This document shows, one piece after another, positions 1 through 5,746 of a stretch of DNA of 7,094 bases. Source of the DNA: Deltaproteobacteria bacterium. Its GTDB lineage: Bacteria; Desulfobacterota_B; Binatia; UBA9968. The stretch lies in contig VBKY01000571.1 in assembly GCA_005879255.1 (NCBI GenBank), positions 1 to 7,094 of the forward strand, read 5' to 3'. Within the stretch, counting starts at the first letter, position 1. The number at the start of each line of letters is the position of its first letter. A model generated the notes under the pieces. It had not been told where the DNA came from. It worked only from the letters and a program-made list of their open reading frames with translations, and did no database searches. The position numbers were made by a program, and so were the translations under genes.

Positions 1-35
1 GGTATTTCACCTGCCGTCTTCGCGTCTATAAGTGT

Positions 36-410
36 CTAGCGCCAGCGACCGAAGCGGTCGTAGCGATCGTATCCGCCGTAGCGATCGTACGCGCCGTAGC
101 GACCATTGGTGTAGTATCTGCCGAAGACCCGATCGGGGTTGGAAGCGATCTCCTGGCGCAGCCCCGGACGGTGCCTCAGAAACCGCGCCAAATCATCGTG
201 CTGGTCCATATATCTTCTGTTGTGGACCAAGTTAGGATTTGCTCTCAAGTCAGAAGAAATACGCGGGTGATCCTGCAGAAACAGGTGAAATTCTCGAACA
301 TCGTCGCGCAGACTGCTCCATGCGGTACCCGGTGTGCTGAGGACCGACAGCGCTAGCGCCAGTATGATCGCCACCGAGGATATATATTTGGAGTTTTTGA
401 ATGTGTTCAT
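36..410 (-). CDS. Small exported protein with duplicated FL-x-P/NP repeat and RYG-rich tail
   Basis: The 124-residue product is unrecognised by name and probably periplasmic or secreted. Residues 1-31 form a signal peptide: Asn/Lys-rich start, hydrophobic run VAIILALALSVL at 13-24, and likely cleavage near PGTAW-SS. Residues 41-67 and 74-100 align without gaps as two copies of one ~33-residue unit: FL, then P, then an acidic residue plus Leu/Ile, NP, V, R and Y recur at matching positions. From about 98 the tail is almost entirely Arg, Tyr, Gly and Asp with a YDRY/YGGYDRY period. The start is firmly set by GGGAGGA seven bases before the ATG. Similar exported proteins with helical 'FLxxHPxxxxxLRxNP' repeats are familiar from environmental proteobacterial and acidobacterial genomes as hypotheticals (from memory). 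A structural, adhesive or envelope role is possible but unproven. The gene is monocistronic in this window. Confidence 0.75.
   Translation of the reverse strand: MNTFKNSKYISSVAIILALALSVLSTPGTAWSSLRDDVREFHLFLQDHPRISSDLRANPNLVHNRRYMDQHDDLARFLRHRPGLRQEIASNPDRVFGRYYTNGRYGAYDRYGGYDRYDRFGRWR
61..96. repeat. Tandem 18-bp repeat inside the 3' end of the exported-protein gene
   Basis: Two adjacent 18-bp units starting at 61 and 79 share TAGCGATCGTA followed by a near-identical CCGCCG/GCGCCG end. A third, partial copy (TAGCGA) begins at 97. The period is six codons, so it encodes the repeated Y-D-R-Y-G-G/A tail and can expand or contract without a frameshift. Confidence 0.7.
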
Positions 411-583
411 GTGAATTTCCTCCCTTCACCGCGTTAGACGCGCCGGCGGGAGGTTTGTTAAATGGTTGGTGTGACGGGAGAAAAAAATCAAAAAATTCGG
501 GACTTAAATAAAACTGAACCACCCTCCGCTCCAAGCTGAGGGGTTCTGAATTGGTCGATTGGAAGTCGACTCTTGCTCCCGGA

Positions 584-625
584 ATCCAGGCGGTTTTTGA
601 ACTTGAACTGAAAACGAACCTGGAT
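584..625. repeat. Imperfect palindrome (ATCCAGG...CCTGGAT)
   Basis: ATCCAGG at 584-590 is the exact reverse complement of CCTGGAT at 619-625. Inside the arms, TTTT and AAAA can pair again after a small internal loop, which gives a hairpin of about 42 bases. GGAATCCAGG / CCTGGATGCC resembles the ends of dispersed intergenic palindromic elements common in many bacterial genomes, but copy number cannot be judged from one window. Confidence 0.5.
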
Positions 626-667
626 GCCGGCGGGAGTTTATCCTGAGTCCCATCGAAGGACCGGCAT
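624..667. repeat. Inverted repeat (ATGCCGG...CCGGCAT), 30-nt spacer
   Basis: ATGCCGG at 624-630 and CCGGCAT at 661-667 are perfect reverse complements, with GGGA (632-635) and TCCC (648-651) able to pair inside them. The left arm overlaps by two bases the right arm of the 584-625 palindrome, so the two structures compete or form one composite element. Confidence 0.45.
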
Positions 668-679
668 GACGAACTTTCA

Positions 680-697
680 CTTCGCCTGAAGGCGAAG
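680..697 (-). repeat. Perfect hairpin downstream of the VOC gene
   Basis: CTTCGCC-TGAA-GGCGAAG forms a perfect 7-bp stem with a 4-nt loop, about 33 bases beyond the stop codon of the minus-strand VOC gene. On that strand the hairpin is followed by GTGAAAGTTC, not a T-run, so it is not a textbook intrinsic terminator. It may be a 3'-end stabilising hairpin or part of the neighbouring palindromic element. Confidence 0.45.
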
Positions 698-730
698 GAT
701 TTAGACGATCCCCAAGAGGGACATTAATAA

Positions 731-1501
731 CTATTTTACGAACAGATTGGCGCCGTGGGTGAGCGCAGGGTTCAAGGGTATAGGTACGGTGCCGGCGCCT
801 TTGAGAACCGCGGCGTACGGCGACGGTCCGAACCGCCGCATCCATTCAGCGAGGGGGCTAGCGGCGTCGCGCGGAGCCAAGAAATCGAGGGCATGCGGCC
901 CGGCTCGATAGCGCGATCCTTCGGCGGCTACGTCGGCATCTGCGATCTTTTCTCCTTTGGCTCCGAGAAGCGCGCCGTACCATCTATCGATCTCGGAAGG
1001 CTCGCCTACCGCGACGATGACTTTGTCTATGCCGGTAATTCCGTTAGCGTGGTCGAATTGTTGCGGAATGCGCTCGCTTCTCGGCGTAACGTCCTCGATG
1101 AGAAACGGCGCGATGCCGCGATGGGCGCCGGTTGCAAGTGAAAGAAGCCACTTGAGCTCGTAACCGTCCGGCCGCTTGCGCGACCAAGGAACGGGATCGT
1201 TGATGGTTACGCCGGCGCTTTGCAATCGCCTGGTGTCGCCGCGCAAATCATCGGTCTGCAAACAAAAGTCGACTAAACGTTCCGCTGTCTGGAGCGGCTC
1301 CCACCAGCGATGATCGCTTGCCTCTCGATAGAAAGCGATGATTTCGAGATAAGAGTCGTCCCGGAAAGAAATCAACGCGTTGTGACTGCCGACCGGGTGC
1401 TGGCCGCCGGGGATGACCTTGAAACCGAGCTGCTCGAAGTCCTTGGCGGCTTGCTCGAGGTCGTTGACGACGATGACGAGATGATCAATTCCATGAATCA
1501 T
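731..1501 (-). CDS. VOC superfamily protein, glyoxalase-like (Glyoxalase_3 type)
   Basis: A 256-residue cytosolic protein with two beta-alpha-beta-beta-beta modules. Module 1 opens with GIDHLVIVVNDLEQAAKDF (4-22); His7 is the usual first metal-ligand position, and Glu53 in YLEIIAF is the usual strand-4 acidic position. GGQHPVGSHNALISF (32-46) is the motif typical of the Glyoxalase_3-like group. Module 2 starts at HANGITGIDKVIVAV (151-165), where Lys160 replaces the His, so metal binding there is probably lost or different. VOC proteins include glyoxalases, extradiol dioxygenases, epimerases and resistance proteins; the substrate cannot be read from sequence. No good Shine-Dalgarno precedes the start, but the upstream oxidoreductase gene ends only 29 nt away on the same strand, so translational coupling in an operon is likely. 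The family call is secure, the function is not. Confidence 0.88.
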   Translation of the reverse strand: MIHGIDHLVIVVNDLEQAAKDFEQLGFKVIPGGQHPVGSHNALISFRDDSYLEIIAFYREASDHRWWEPLQTAERLVDFCLQTDDLRGDTRRLQSAGVTINDPVPWSRKRPDGYELKWLLSLATGAHRGIAPFLIEDVTPRSERIPQQFDHANGITGIDKVIVAVGEPSEIDRWYGALLGAKGEKIADADVAAEGSRYRAGPHALDFLAPRDAASPLAEWMRRFGPSPYAAVLKGAGTVPIPLNPALTHGANLFVK

Positions 1502-1530
1502 GGCTGCAAATATCTTGAACTACCAGCTAT

Positions 1531-2529
1531 TTATTTGCATGCGGGCGCCACTTCCTCAAGAAACCGTTGAAGTTGGCCGATTTGATCCCAAGAAGTCATG
1601 CGTAGCGTGATGTGCTCGATGCCCGCGGCGAAATAGGCTTTCAATTCTTCGACACATTGCTCGGGAGTGCCCGCCGTGGTGAAACCTTCGACGAATTTCA
1701 TGCTGAAATTCGACGTGTAGTATTTGTCAAGAAATGCCTTGCTCTCATTCAACGCCGTTTGGCGGTCTGCCTTGATGTTGATGTTATGGTAGAGCGCGCT
1801 GCCAATTTTCGAAGGATCTTGGCCCTCTTCTTCGGCCATCGCCACAATGCGCGTCCACTGCGATTTAAATTCTTCCGGCGTAACTTTGTTGGTCATCCAG
1901 CCATCGGCAAATTTCGCCACCCGCCGCAGTCCCTTTTCGACGGCAGGAGTGGGGGCGCTCGCGCCATCTTTCCAGGTCAAACCGGTTGGATTGCTGGCGA
2001 TCCAGATCGGCAGCGGATTTTGCACCGGCCGCGGTTGAATCGTTACCCCCTCGAATTCATAGAAGCGGCCTTTATGCGATGCCTTTTCTTCGTGAAAAAG
2101 CTTGCGCAAGATCGTGATACCTTCTTCGAGCCGAGCGACGCGCTCGGTGTCCTTGATGCCCATGACTTTGTGTTCCAGTGCCTGCGCCGGGCTTTGCTCA
2201 TTCGGTCCACCCAGACACACCGCGAGCCACGAGCGGCCGCCGGAGATCACGTCAAGACTCGCCCACTGTTGCGCGAGCAGCGCCGGATGGCGCTGCGGAA
2301 ACGTTGCCATACAGCCAACGGCAAGCTTTACCTTCGTTGTGATTGCCGCCAGAGCGGATAACAGCGCGATCGATTCCAGTCGCGGCTTGGCGAGCAGGCT
2401 ATCGCCCACCCACACCGCGCTGAAGGCGCCGGAGTCTTCGCCGCGTCTCGCCATATCAAAGAGCTCAGCAACCGTAACCGCGCCGATGATGACGCCGCGG
2501 TTCGCCAACGTCAGTCCGAAGGAACTCAT
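1531..2529 (-). CDS. LLM class (luciferase-like) flavin/F420-dependent oxidoreductase
   Basis: A 332-residue TIM-barrel protein of the bacterial luciferase-like superfamily, of normal length. Visible landmarks (ATG at 2529 = Met1): AVWVGDSLL (38-46); LAVGCMATFPQRHP (69-82); SLDVISGGRSWLAVCLGG (91-108), the conserved 'GGRf-lGvg.G' flavin-site strand; RLEEGITILRKLF (133-145); GRFYEFEGVTIQPRP (154-168) and PIWIAS (174-179); RRVAKFADGWM (202-212); GTPEQCVEELKAYFAAGIEHITL (287-309). An in-frame TTG 15 bases upstream (2544) is a worse start because the GGAAAGG Shine-Dalgarno spans 2536-2542, six bases before the chosen ATG. Members use FMNH2 or reduced F420 for monooxygenation, dehydrogenation or reduction; cofactor and substrate are undetermined. 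It is first in an operon with the VOC gene and divergent from the UbiD-type gene. Confidence 0.9.
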   Translation of the reverse strand: MSSFGLTLANRGVIIGAVTVAELFDMARRGEDSGAFSAVWVGDSLLAKPRLESIALLSALAAITTKVKLAVGCMATFPQRHPALLAQQWASLDVISGGRSWLAVCLGGPNEQSPAQALEHKVMGIKDTERVARLEEGITILRKLFHEEKASHKGRFYEFEGVTIQPRPVQNPLPIWIASNPTGLTWKDGASAPTPAVEKGLRRVAKFADGWMTNKVTPEEFKSQWTRIVAMAEEEGQDPSKIGSALYHNINIKADRQTALNESKAFLDKYYTSNFSMKFVEGFTTAGTPEQCVEELKAYFAAGIEHITLRMTSWDQIGQLQRFLEEVAPACK

Positions 2530-2535
2530 AGATCG

Positions 2536-2542
2536 CCTTTCC
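2536..2542 (-). promoter_or_regulatory. Ribosome binding site deciding the oxidoreductase start
   Basis: GGAAAGG on the minus strand lies six bases before the ATG at 2529. It overlaps the alternative TTG start at 2544, which argues for the shorter protein. Confidence 0.7.
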
Positions 2543-2564
2543 AAAAAGCAGTTTTGCCAGGCGG

Positions 2565-2594
2565 GTTATAACATATGCAAGCGTTCGATGCGAA
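2565..2594 (-). promoter_or_regulatory. Candidate sigma70-like promoter for the LLM-VOC operon
   Basis: On the minus strand TTCGCA (2594-2589, four of six matches to the -35 consensus) is followed after 18 nt by TATAAC (2570-2565, five of six matches to the -10). Transcription would begin near 2558, leaving a leader of about 30 nt that contains the ribosome binding site. It lies in the 232-bp divergent region shared with the UbiD-type gene. For the plus direction, GATAAT at 2721-2726 and TTCACA at 2695-2700 are suggestive, but their 20-nt spacing is too long to call. Confidence 0.35.
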
Positions 2595-2748
2595 AGCACA
2601 GTCGTGGGAAAGTATTGAACCAAAATTTCAGCTGCAGAAGATTATGTCGACGCTGTCTCTAAGTCGTACGCTGAGTCCGCGAAAGTTGGACATCTTCACA
2701 TACGCGTGTTAATGGCACGGGATAATGAGCACAAAGACGACCAGTTAT

Positions 2749-2753
2749 GAGGA
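2749..2753 (+). promoter_or_regulatory. Ribosome binding site deciding the UbiD-type start
   Basis: GAGGA sits eight bases before the ATG at 2762. It is embedded in an earlier in-frame ATG (2747-2749), which itself lacks a clear upstream Shine-Dalgarno. The downstream ATG, giving MKASFRDYIDLL, is therefore the likelier start. Confidence 0.65.
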
Positions 2754-2761
2754 CTTTAACG

Positions 2762-4336
2762 ATGAAAGCGAGCTTCAGAGACTACATTGACTTACTGCGC
2801 AAGAACGATGAGCTGCTGGAGATTGCCAAAGCGGTAGATCTTCGCGATCTCGCGGCGTTAGTCGCGCAGTCAGAAAAGGCGCTGCTATTTCAAAATGTCC
2901 GTGGCTATACGATGCCGGTGGTGTCCGGATTGCTACAGTCGCGCAACCGTATCGCGCTCGGCATGGGTGTGGCCTACGAGAAGGTTGCGGACAAGCTCGG
3001 TAAGGCCATGGAAAACCCGATAAAGCCGAAACGGGTCACCAGCGCGCCGGTGAAAGAGGTGACACTGACCGGAAAAAAGGTCGATCTGTATAATTTGCCG
3101 GTGCCGGTGTTCTCAGTCATGGACGGGGGGCCGATGATCACGGGCGGCGTCGTGATCGCAGAAGATCCCGAGTTCGGCATGAACGCGGGGATGTATCGGC
3201 TGATGCTCAAAGAAAGAAACATCACCGGCATTGACATCGTTACGCCCAATAACCTGCGCAAGTTTGCCGAGCGGGCGCTGGCGAAAAAGAAGCCGTTGCC
3301 GATTTCTATCTCTATTGGCACGCATCCTTACGAGTTGGTCGCATCGACGTTCAAGGCCAATCTCGGCGTCAACGAACTGACTTTTGCCGGCGGTCTGCGC
3401 AACGAGCCGCTGCGCCTCGCCGCCGGCGAAACCGTGGCGGTGCCCTGCATCGCCGATGCCGAAATTGTTTTGGAAGGCGAGATTCTCCCCGAAGGGTGGG
3501 TTCACCCGGAGGGCCCGTTCTGCGAATTTAACCGGCTCATGGGCGGCCTGCACATGAACCCACGCGTGCGCATCAAGGCGATCATGCATCGCAAGGACGC
3601 AAGGTATTACGCGCTGCAGATGCCGTGGGAGAATATTTGGATGAGCGCGCCGATTTATGAAGCGGCGGCCCGGCGCGTGCTCTTTGAAGCCGGCGTGCAG
3701 ACAGTGGCAATCAACGTCACTCCCGGCGGCTGCTGCCACTGGCATATCATCGCGGCGATCAACAAGCAGCCGGGCGATGGGAAGAATGCCATCATGGCAC
3801 TCTTGTCGATCGCTGATATCAAGCATGTGACGATCGTCGACGATGACATTGACATCTTTGACCCCATCGACGTCGAATGGGCCATAGCGACGCGCGTGCA
3901 AGCCGACCGCGATGTCGTCATCGTCTCGAACGCGCGCTCCAAGCCGCTCGATCCGTCGCTGCCGCCGCCACTGCACGGAAAAATTCCGACCACCGCCAAG
4001 ATGGGCATCGATGCCACGATTCCGGAAAATATCCCAGCACAACGCTACACGCGCATCGTTTACTATCATCAGGGAAAGGTTAAGCTCAGCGATTACGTTG
4101 GTCCGGCCGCGGCAACAGCGAAGCCCAAACCCGAGACCACTGAAAGCGTCGAGGCGCTCATCGACAAGATCGAAACGGCACTGGGTAAATCACACTGTTT
4201 CTTCGCCGATCTCTTGGAAAAATTTCCTAAGGCAGACTACAAAAGCGTCGCTGGTGCCGTCGCGCGGTTGTACGAAGAGGGAAGGATTAGTCAGGATCAG
4301 GATGGAAAGTTTGAGCTAAAGGAACAAGCCGCCTAA
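2762..4336 (+). CDS. UbiD family (prenyl-FMN) decarboxylase with C-terminal winged-helix-like extension
   Basis: A 524-residue cytosolic enzyme of the UbiD/Fdc family, which reversibly decarboxylates aromatic or alpha,beta-unsaturated acids using prenylated FMN made by UbiX. The start at 2762 has GAGGA eight bases upstream; an in-frame ATG at 2747 would add five residues. N-terminal domain: SFRDYIDLL...DELLEI. The catalytic centre is intact: Arg146 in NAGMYR, with Asn141 as a metal-ligand position, and Glu250/Glu255 in EGPFCE, which give the E-R-E set spaced as in Fdc1. Other family landmarks are AEIVLEGEI (233-241), PGGCCHWH (321-328), VDDDIDIFDP (359-368) and KMGIDAT (413-419). After a linker rich in Ala, Lys and Pro (about 449-461), residues 477-519 resemble a winged helix and are absent from E. 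coli UbiD. The usual metal-site His is not visible. No ubiX is in the window, and a ubiquinone role is unlikely given the context. The substrate is unknown. Confidence 0.92.
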   Translation: MKASFRDYIDLLRKNDELLEIAKAVDLRDLAALVAQSEKALLFQNVRGYTMPVVSGLLQSRNRIALGMGVAYEKVADKLGKAMENPIKPKRVTSAPVKEVTLTGKKVDLYNLPVPVFSVMDGGPMITGGVVIAEDPEFGMNAGMYRLMLKERNITGIDIVTPNNLRKFAERALAKKKPLPISISIGTHPYELVASTFKANLGVNELTFAGGLRNEPLRLAAGETVAVPCIADAEIVLEGEILPEGWVHPEGPFCEFNRLMGGLHMNPRVRIKAIMHRKDARYYALQMPWENIWMSAPIYEAAARRVLFEAGVQTVAINVTPGGCCHWHIIAAINKQPGDGKNAIMALLSIADIKHVTIVDDDIDIFDPIDVEWAIATRVQADRDVVIVSNARSKPLDPSLPPPLHGKIPTTAKMGIDATIPENIPAQRYTRIVYYHQGKVKLSDYVGPAAATAKPKPETTESVEALIDKIETALGKSHCFFADLLEKFPKADYKSVAGAVARLYEEGRISQDQDGKFELKEQAA

Positions 4337-4516
4337 TAGTCGTCAAACAATCGGTAGTGGGGTCTTAGTGTGTTGCTGAGTCCAAAGCGGATCCAGCAAT
4401 ATTTTCTTGTGCCGCTGGATTGCCAATCCGAGATAGCAAGTCGTAGGCTCTTTTGTTACGGTCGTCGTCCTCCCCATCACCGATAGGTCTAATGAGTAGC
4501 TTGCCAATCACCGGTA

Positions 4517-4545
4517 ACGGAGTATCAGGACTCCGTAGGGTTTTT
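4517..4545 (+). terminator. Probable intrinsic terminator after the UbiD-type gene
   Basis: ACGGAGT (4517-4523), loop ATCAGG, and ACTCCGT (4530-4536) form a perfect 7-bp stem. It is followed by AGGG and then TTTTTCTTT on the plus strand. It lies about 180 nt past the UbiD-type stop codon and before the lipoprotein gene. The four bases between stem and T-run make it slightly imperfect. Confidence 0.5.
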
Positions 4546-4625
4546 CTTTCATGAAATTTCAGCAGCTTCATCTTTTAACGCTCCCTGTGATTCGGTTGAT
4601 GAAATATCCAACCACCCGCAGAGGC

Positions 4626-4655
4626 TTGCACGCTCAAAGACGCGTTTACTACTAT
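4626..4655 (+). promoter_or_regulatory. Weak candidate promoter for the lipoprotein gene
   Basis: TTGCAC (4626-4631), an 18-nt spacer, and TACTAT (4650-4655, four of six matches to the -10). A start near 4662 would leave a leader of about 20 nt. No strong Shine-Dalgarno is seen before the 4683 ATG. The -35 match is only partial. Confidence 0.25.
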
Positions 4656-4682
4656 GCAATCTCATCTTCTAACCGAATTGAA

Positions 4683-4940
4683 ATGATTCATCAAATCGGG
4701 AAATATTTACTAGTTCTTGCGCTGGGATTCTGCGCCATCTCAGCTTGCAGCACTGTTCGACAGGCGAGCAGACAAGCTTATATAAAACAAATTGAGGAAA
4801 TCGAGAGATCCTATCAAACACAGGAAATTACAAAAGCTGAGTATCTAACACTCAAACTGACAGCCGAAAATGCTTTTCATCAACGTGAAGCTACCATTGC
4901 CGCAGGTGCAGGTACAGTGATCGTCCACCCGCGCAACTAA
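4683..4940 (+). CDS. Small lipoprotein with SHOCT-like helical segment
   Basis: Starting at the ATG at 4683, the product is 85 residues. Residues 1-21 form a lipoprotein signal peptide (K7, hydrophobic 8-19), and the lipobox I-S-A-C places the lipidated Cys at position 22, so the mature protein is about 64 residues and membrane-anchored. Residues 31-69 are predicted helical and charged. Within them, YIKQIEEIERSYQTQEITKAEYLTLK resembles the SHOCT pattern of two short helices joined by a turn with 'I-T-x-x-E-[FY]'. The tail contains AAGAGTVIVHP. Upstream in-frame ATGs (4551, 4599) would add a charged extension that destroys the signal peptide, so they are rejected. A ribosome binding site is not evident. 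No function is known; a small oligomerising envelope lipoprotein is the best description. The gene is visibly more AT-rich than its neighbours. Confidence 0.65.
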   Translation: MIHQIGKYLLVLALGFCAISACSTVRQASRQAYIKQIEEIERSYQTQEITKAEYLTLKLTAENAFHQREATIAAGAGTVIVHPRN

Positions 4941-5052
4941 CATCCACCATCAAATTAGGACACTGTAGCGATCCGGGCAGCTTGAATGATTCGCTTCGTC
5001 ATGGCAAAATTCCATTTCTGTCGGAATACGATTGCTGCGAGTTTGGCTATTT

Positions 5053-5134
5053 CCGGAGAATTTTAGGGTTGGGTTTCCGAGACAAAATGGCGCAGACGAA
5101 GAGGCTTTCCGCCGCATGAGTTTTTTGTCTCCGG
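5053..5134 (+). other. Possible structured leader with mutually exclusive pairings
   Basis: One 3' arm, TTTTGTCTCCGG (5123-5134), can pair either with GAGACAAAA at 5079-5087 (9 bp, perfect) or with CCGGAGA at 5053-5059 (7 bp, perfect, using TCTCCGG 5128-5134). GGCG (5089-5092) and CGCC (5110-5113) can extend the first option. It lies about 100 nt upstream of the 95-residue protein gene. Competing pairings are what an attenuator or riboswitch would need, but no known class is recognised and chance is not excluded. The rest of the 4941-5231 gap shows nothing else. Confidence 0.25.
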
Positions 5135-5231
5135 GGGACGTGGTTAGCTGCAGAGCGATTCGAATCTTTGTGCCGAGTGTGTGGTTGTTTGAGCGTCGCT
5201 GTGATATTGACGGGAGCAAAGGGGAAACAAT

Positions 5232-5519
5232 ATGGACGAGATGACTAAGCGGCTCTTCGTAGGGATAAAAATTACCAAGGCGCTACAAGACGAACTAGAC
5301 AGTCCGGCTCCGGGAACGAAACAGTACTTCGAAGGGAATGGCAACGATTATCTTCAGATCGTCAGCCTTAGGGATGAAAAGTTCATCGGTCGCTATCTCA
5401 AGGATGGATTTCCGGCTACCAATATCGGGGATGTCAGCCGGAATGTCTGCAGCATCGTTAAATTGATCACGCGCGGCCGCCGCATCGAAGAAAACGACGT
5501 GCACATCTATTCCTGTTAA
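5232..5519 (+). CDS. Hypothetical 95-residue protein, MTKRLFVGIKI start
   Basis: Not recognised. The protein is soluble, with no signal peptide or membrane segment. AGGGG about seven bases before the ATG at 5232 supports this start; an in-frame ATG lies three codons later. The N-terminus (RLFVGIKITKALQDEL, 7-22) resembles the first strand and helix of LigT/ThpR-type 2H RNA phosphodiesterases. However, the protein is half their length and neither HxT/S motif is present, so that assignment is not made. The middle (YLQIVSLRDEKFIGRYLKDG, about 40-59) and end (NVCSIVKLITRGRRIEENDVHIYSC) alternate hydrophobic strands with charged turns and look like a genuine compact alpha/beta fold. It follows the lipoprotein gene by 291 nt on the same strand and need not be cotranscribed. 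Confidence 0.6.
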   Translation: MDEMTKRLFVGIKITKALQDELDSPAPGTKQYFEGNGNDYLQIVSLRDEKFIGRYLKDGFPATNIGDVSRNVCSIVKLITRGRRIEENDVHIYSC

Positions 5520-5621
5520 GCCCCGGAATCCGTCACGCACCGCATCAACCCGTCCGTTGCCACTCAGGTTCGAGATCTTACACCACGTATTCCTTCCTTG
5601 CTGATTTGAGGATCCGTCCCG

Positions 5622-5633
5622 TTCAGGCCTGAA
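5622..5633. repeat. 12-bp perfect palindrome
   Basis: TTCAGGCCTGAA is a perfect palindrome in the 227-bp gap between the convergent 95-residue protein gene and the substrate-binding protein gene. A second small dyad, GCGC-TTT-GCGC (5636-5646), follows directly. It could be a protein-binding site or part of a convergent termination region; no T-run accompanies it. Confidence 0.3.
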
Positions 5634-5746
5634 ACGCGCTTTGCGCTTCACTGCTGGAACTCATCTCGACGAACCGAATCCTTTGGAATGACCGGTGAAT
5701 TTGTCAGTAATCACCTGGGCCGATTCCACCGTGTCGGGCTGAGCCG

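Larger units (their letters stand above)
411..730. other. Non-coding stretch with several inverted repeats
   Basis: I see no credible gene here. The part nearest 410 is the 5' untranslated region of the exported-protein gene (minus strand): it carries its Shine-Dalgarno at 418-424 and a perfect small hairpin, CGCGT-TAG-ACGCG, at 430-442. An A-rich run lies at 480-495. The portion 584-697, beyond the end of the VOC gene, holds three inverted repeats listed separately. No sigma70-like promoter stood out for the exported-protein gene. Confidence 0.6.
4337..4682. other. Intergenic region with terminator and inverted repeats
   Basis: No gene is convincing here. After the UbiD-type stop, ATCCAGC (4391-4397) pairs with GCTGGAT (4414-4420). 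The right arm also forms a competing small hairpin, GGATT-GCC-AATCC (4417-4429). A probable terminator follows at 4517-4545, overlapping a 10-bp palindrome TTTCATGAAA at 4547-4556. The last part, from about 4626, carries a possible promoter for the lipoprotein gene. The sequence is more AT-rich than the UbiD-type gene. Confidence 0.5.

Noticed and set aside
61..103. CRISPR-like or origin iteron array
   Set aside because: The 18-bp repeats have no spacers, are only two to three copies, lie inside a coding region and match a six-residue protein repeat.
680..697. Intrinsic terminator for the VOC gene
   Set aside because: The stem is perfect but no T-run follows on the minus strand.
1612..2361. 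249-codon plus-strand open frame opposite the LLM oxidoreductase
   Set aside because: It is a shadow frame of a clear luciferase-like gene; the peptide is rich in His, Arg and Phe with no domain pattern.
2686..2726. Plus-strand promoter for the UbiD-type gene (TTGGAC or TTCACA with GTTAAT or GATAAT)
   Set aside because: The boxes either match poorly or are spaced wrongly (20 nt), so no single pair is convincing.
3113..4069. Long minus-strand open frame opposite the UbiD-type gene
   Set aside because: It is antisense shadow of a GC-rich coding region; the plus-strand product has an unmistakable family match and catalytic motifs.
4365..4571. 68-codon minus-strand reading frame with AGGGAG nine bases upstream
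   Set aside because: It has low complexity of signal and no recognisable motif, overlaps the probable plus-strand terminator at 4517-4545, and its peptide has no domain-like pattern. It cannot be excluded but is not supported.
5232..5519. Assignment as an RNA 2',3'-cyclic phosphodiesterase (thpR/ligT)
   Set aside because: Only the RLFVGIKI start resembles it; the HxT/S motifs are absent and the length is about half.
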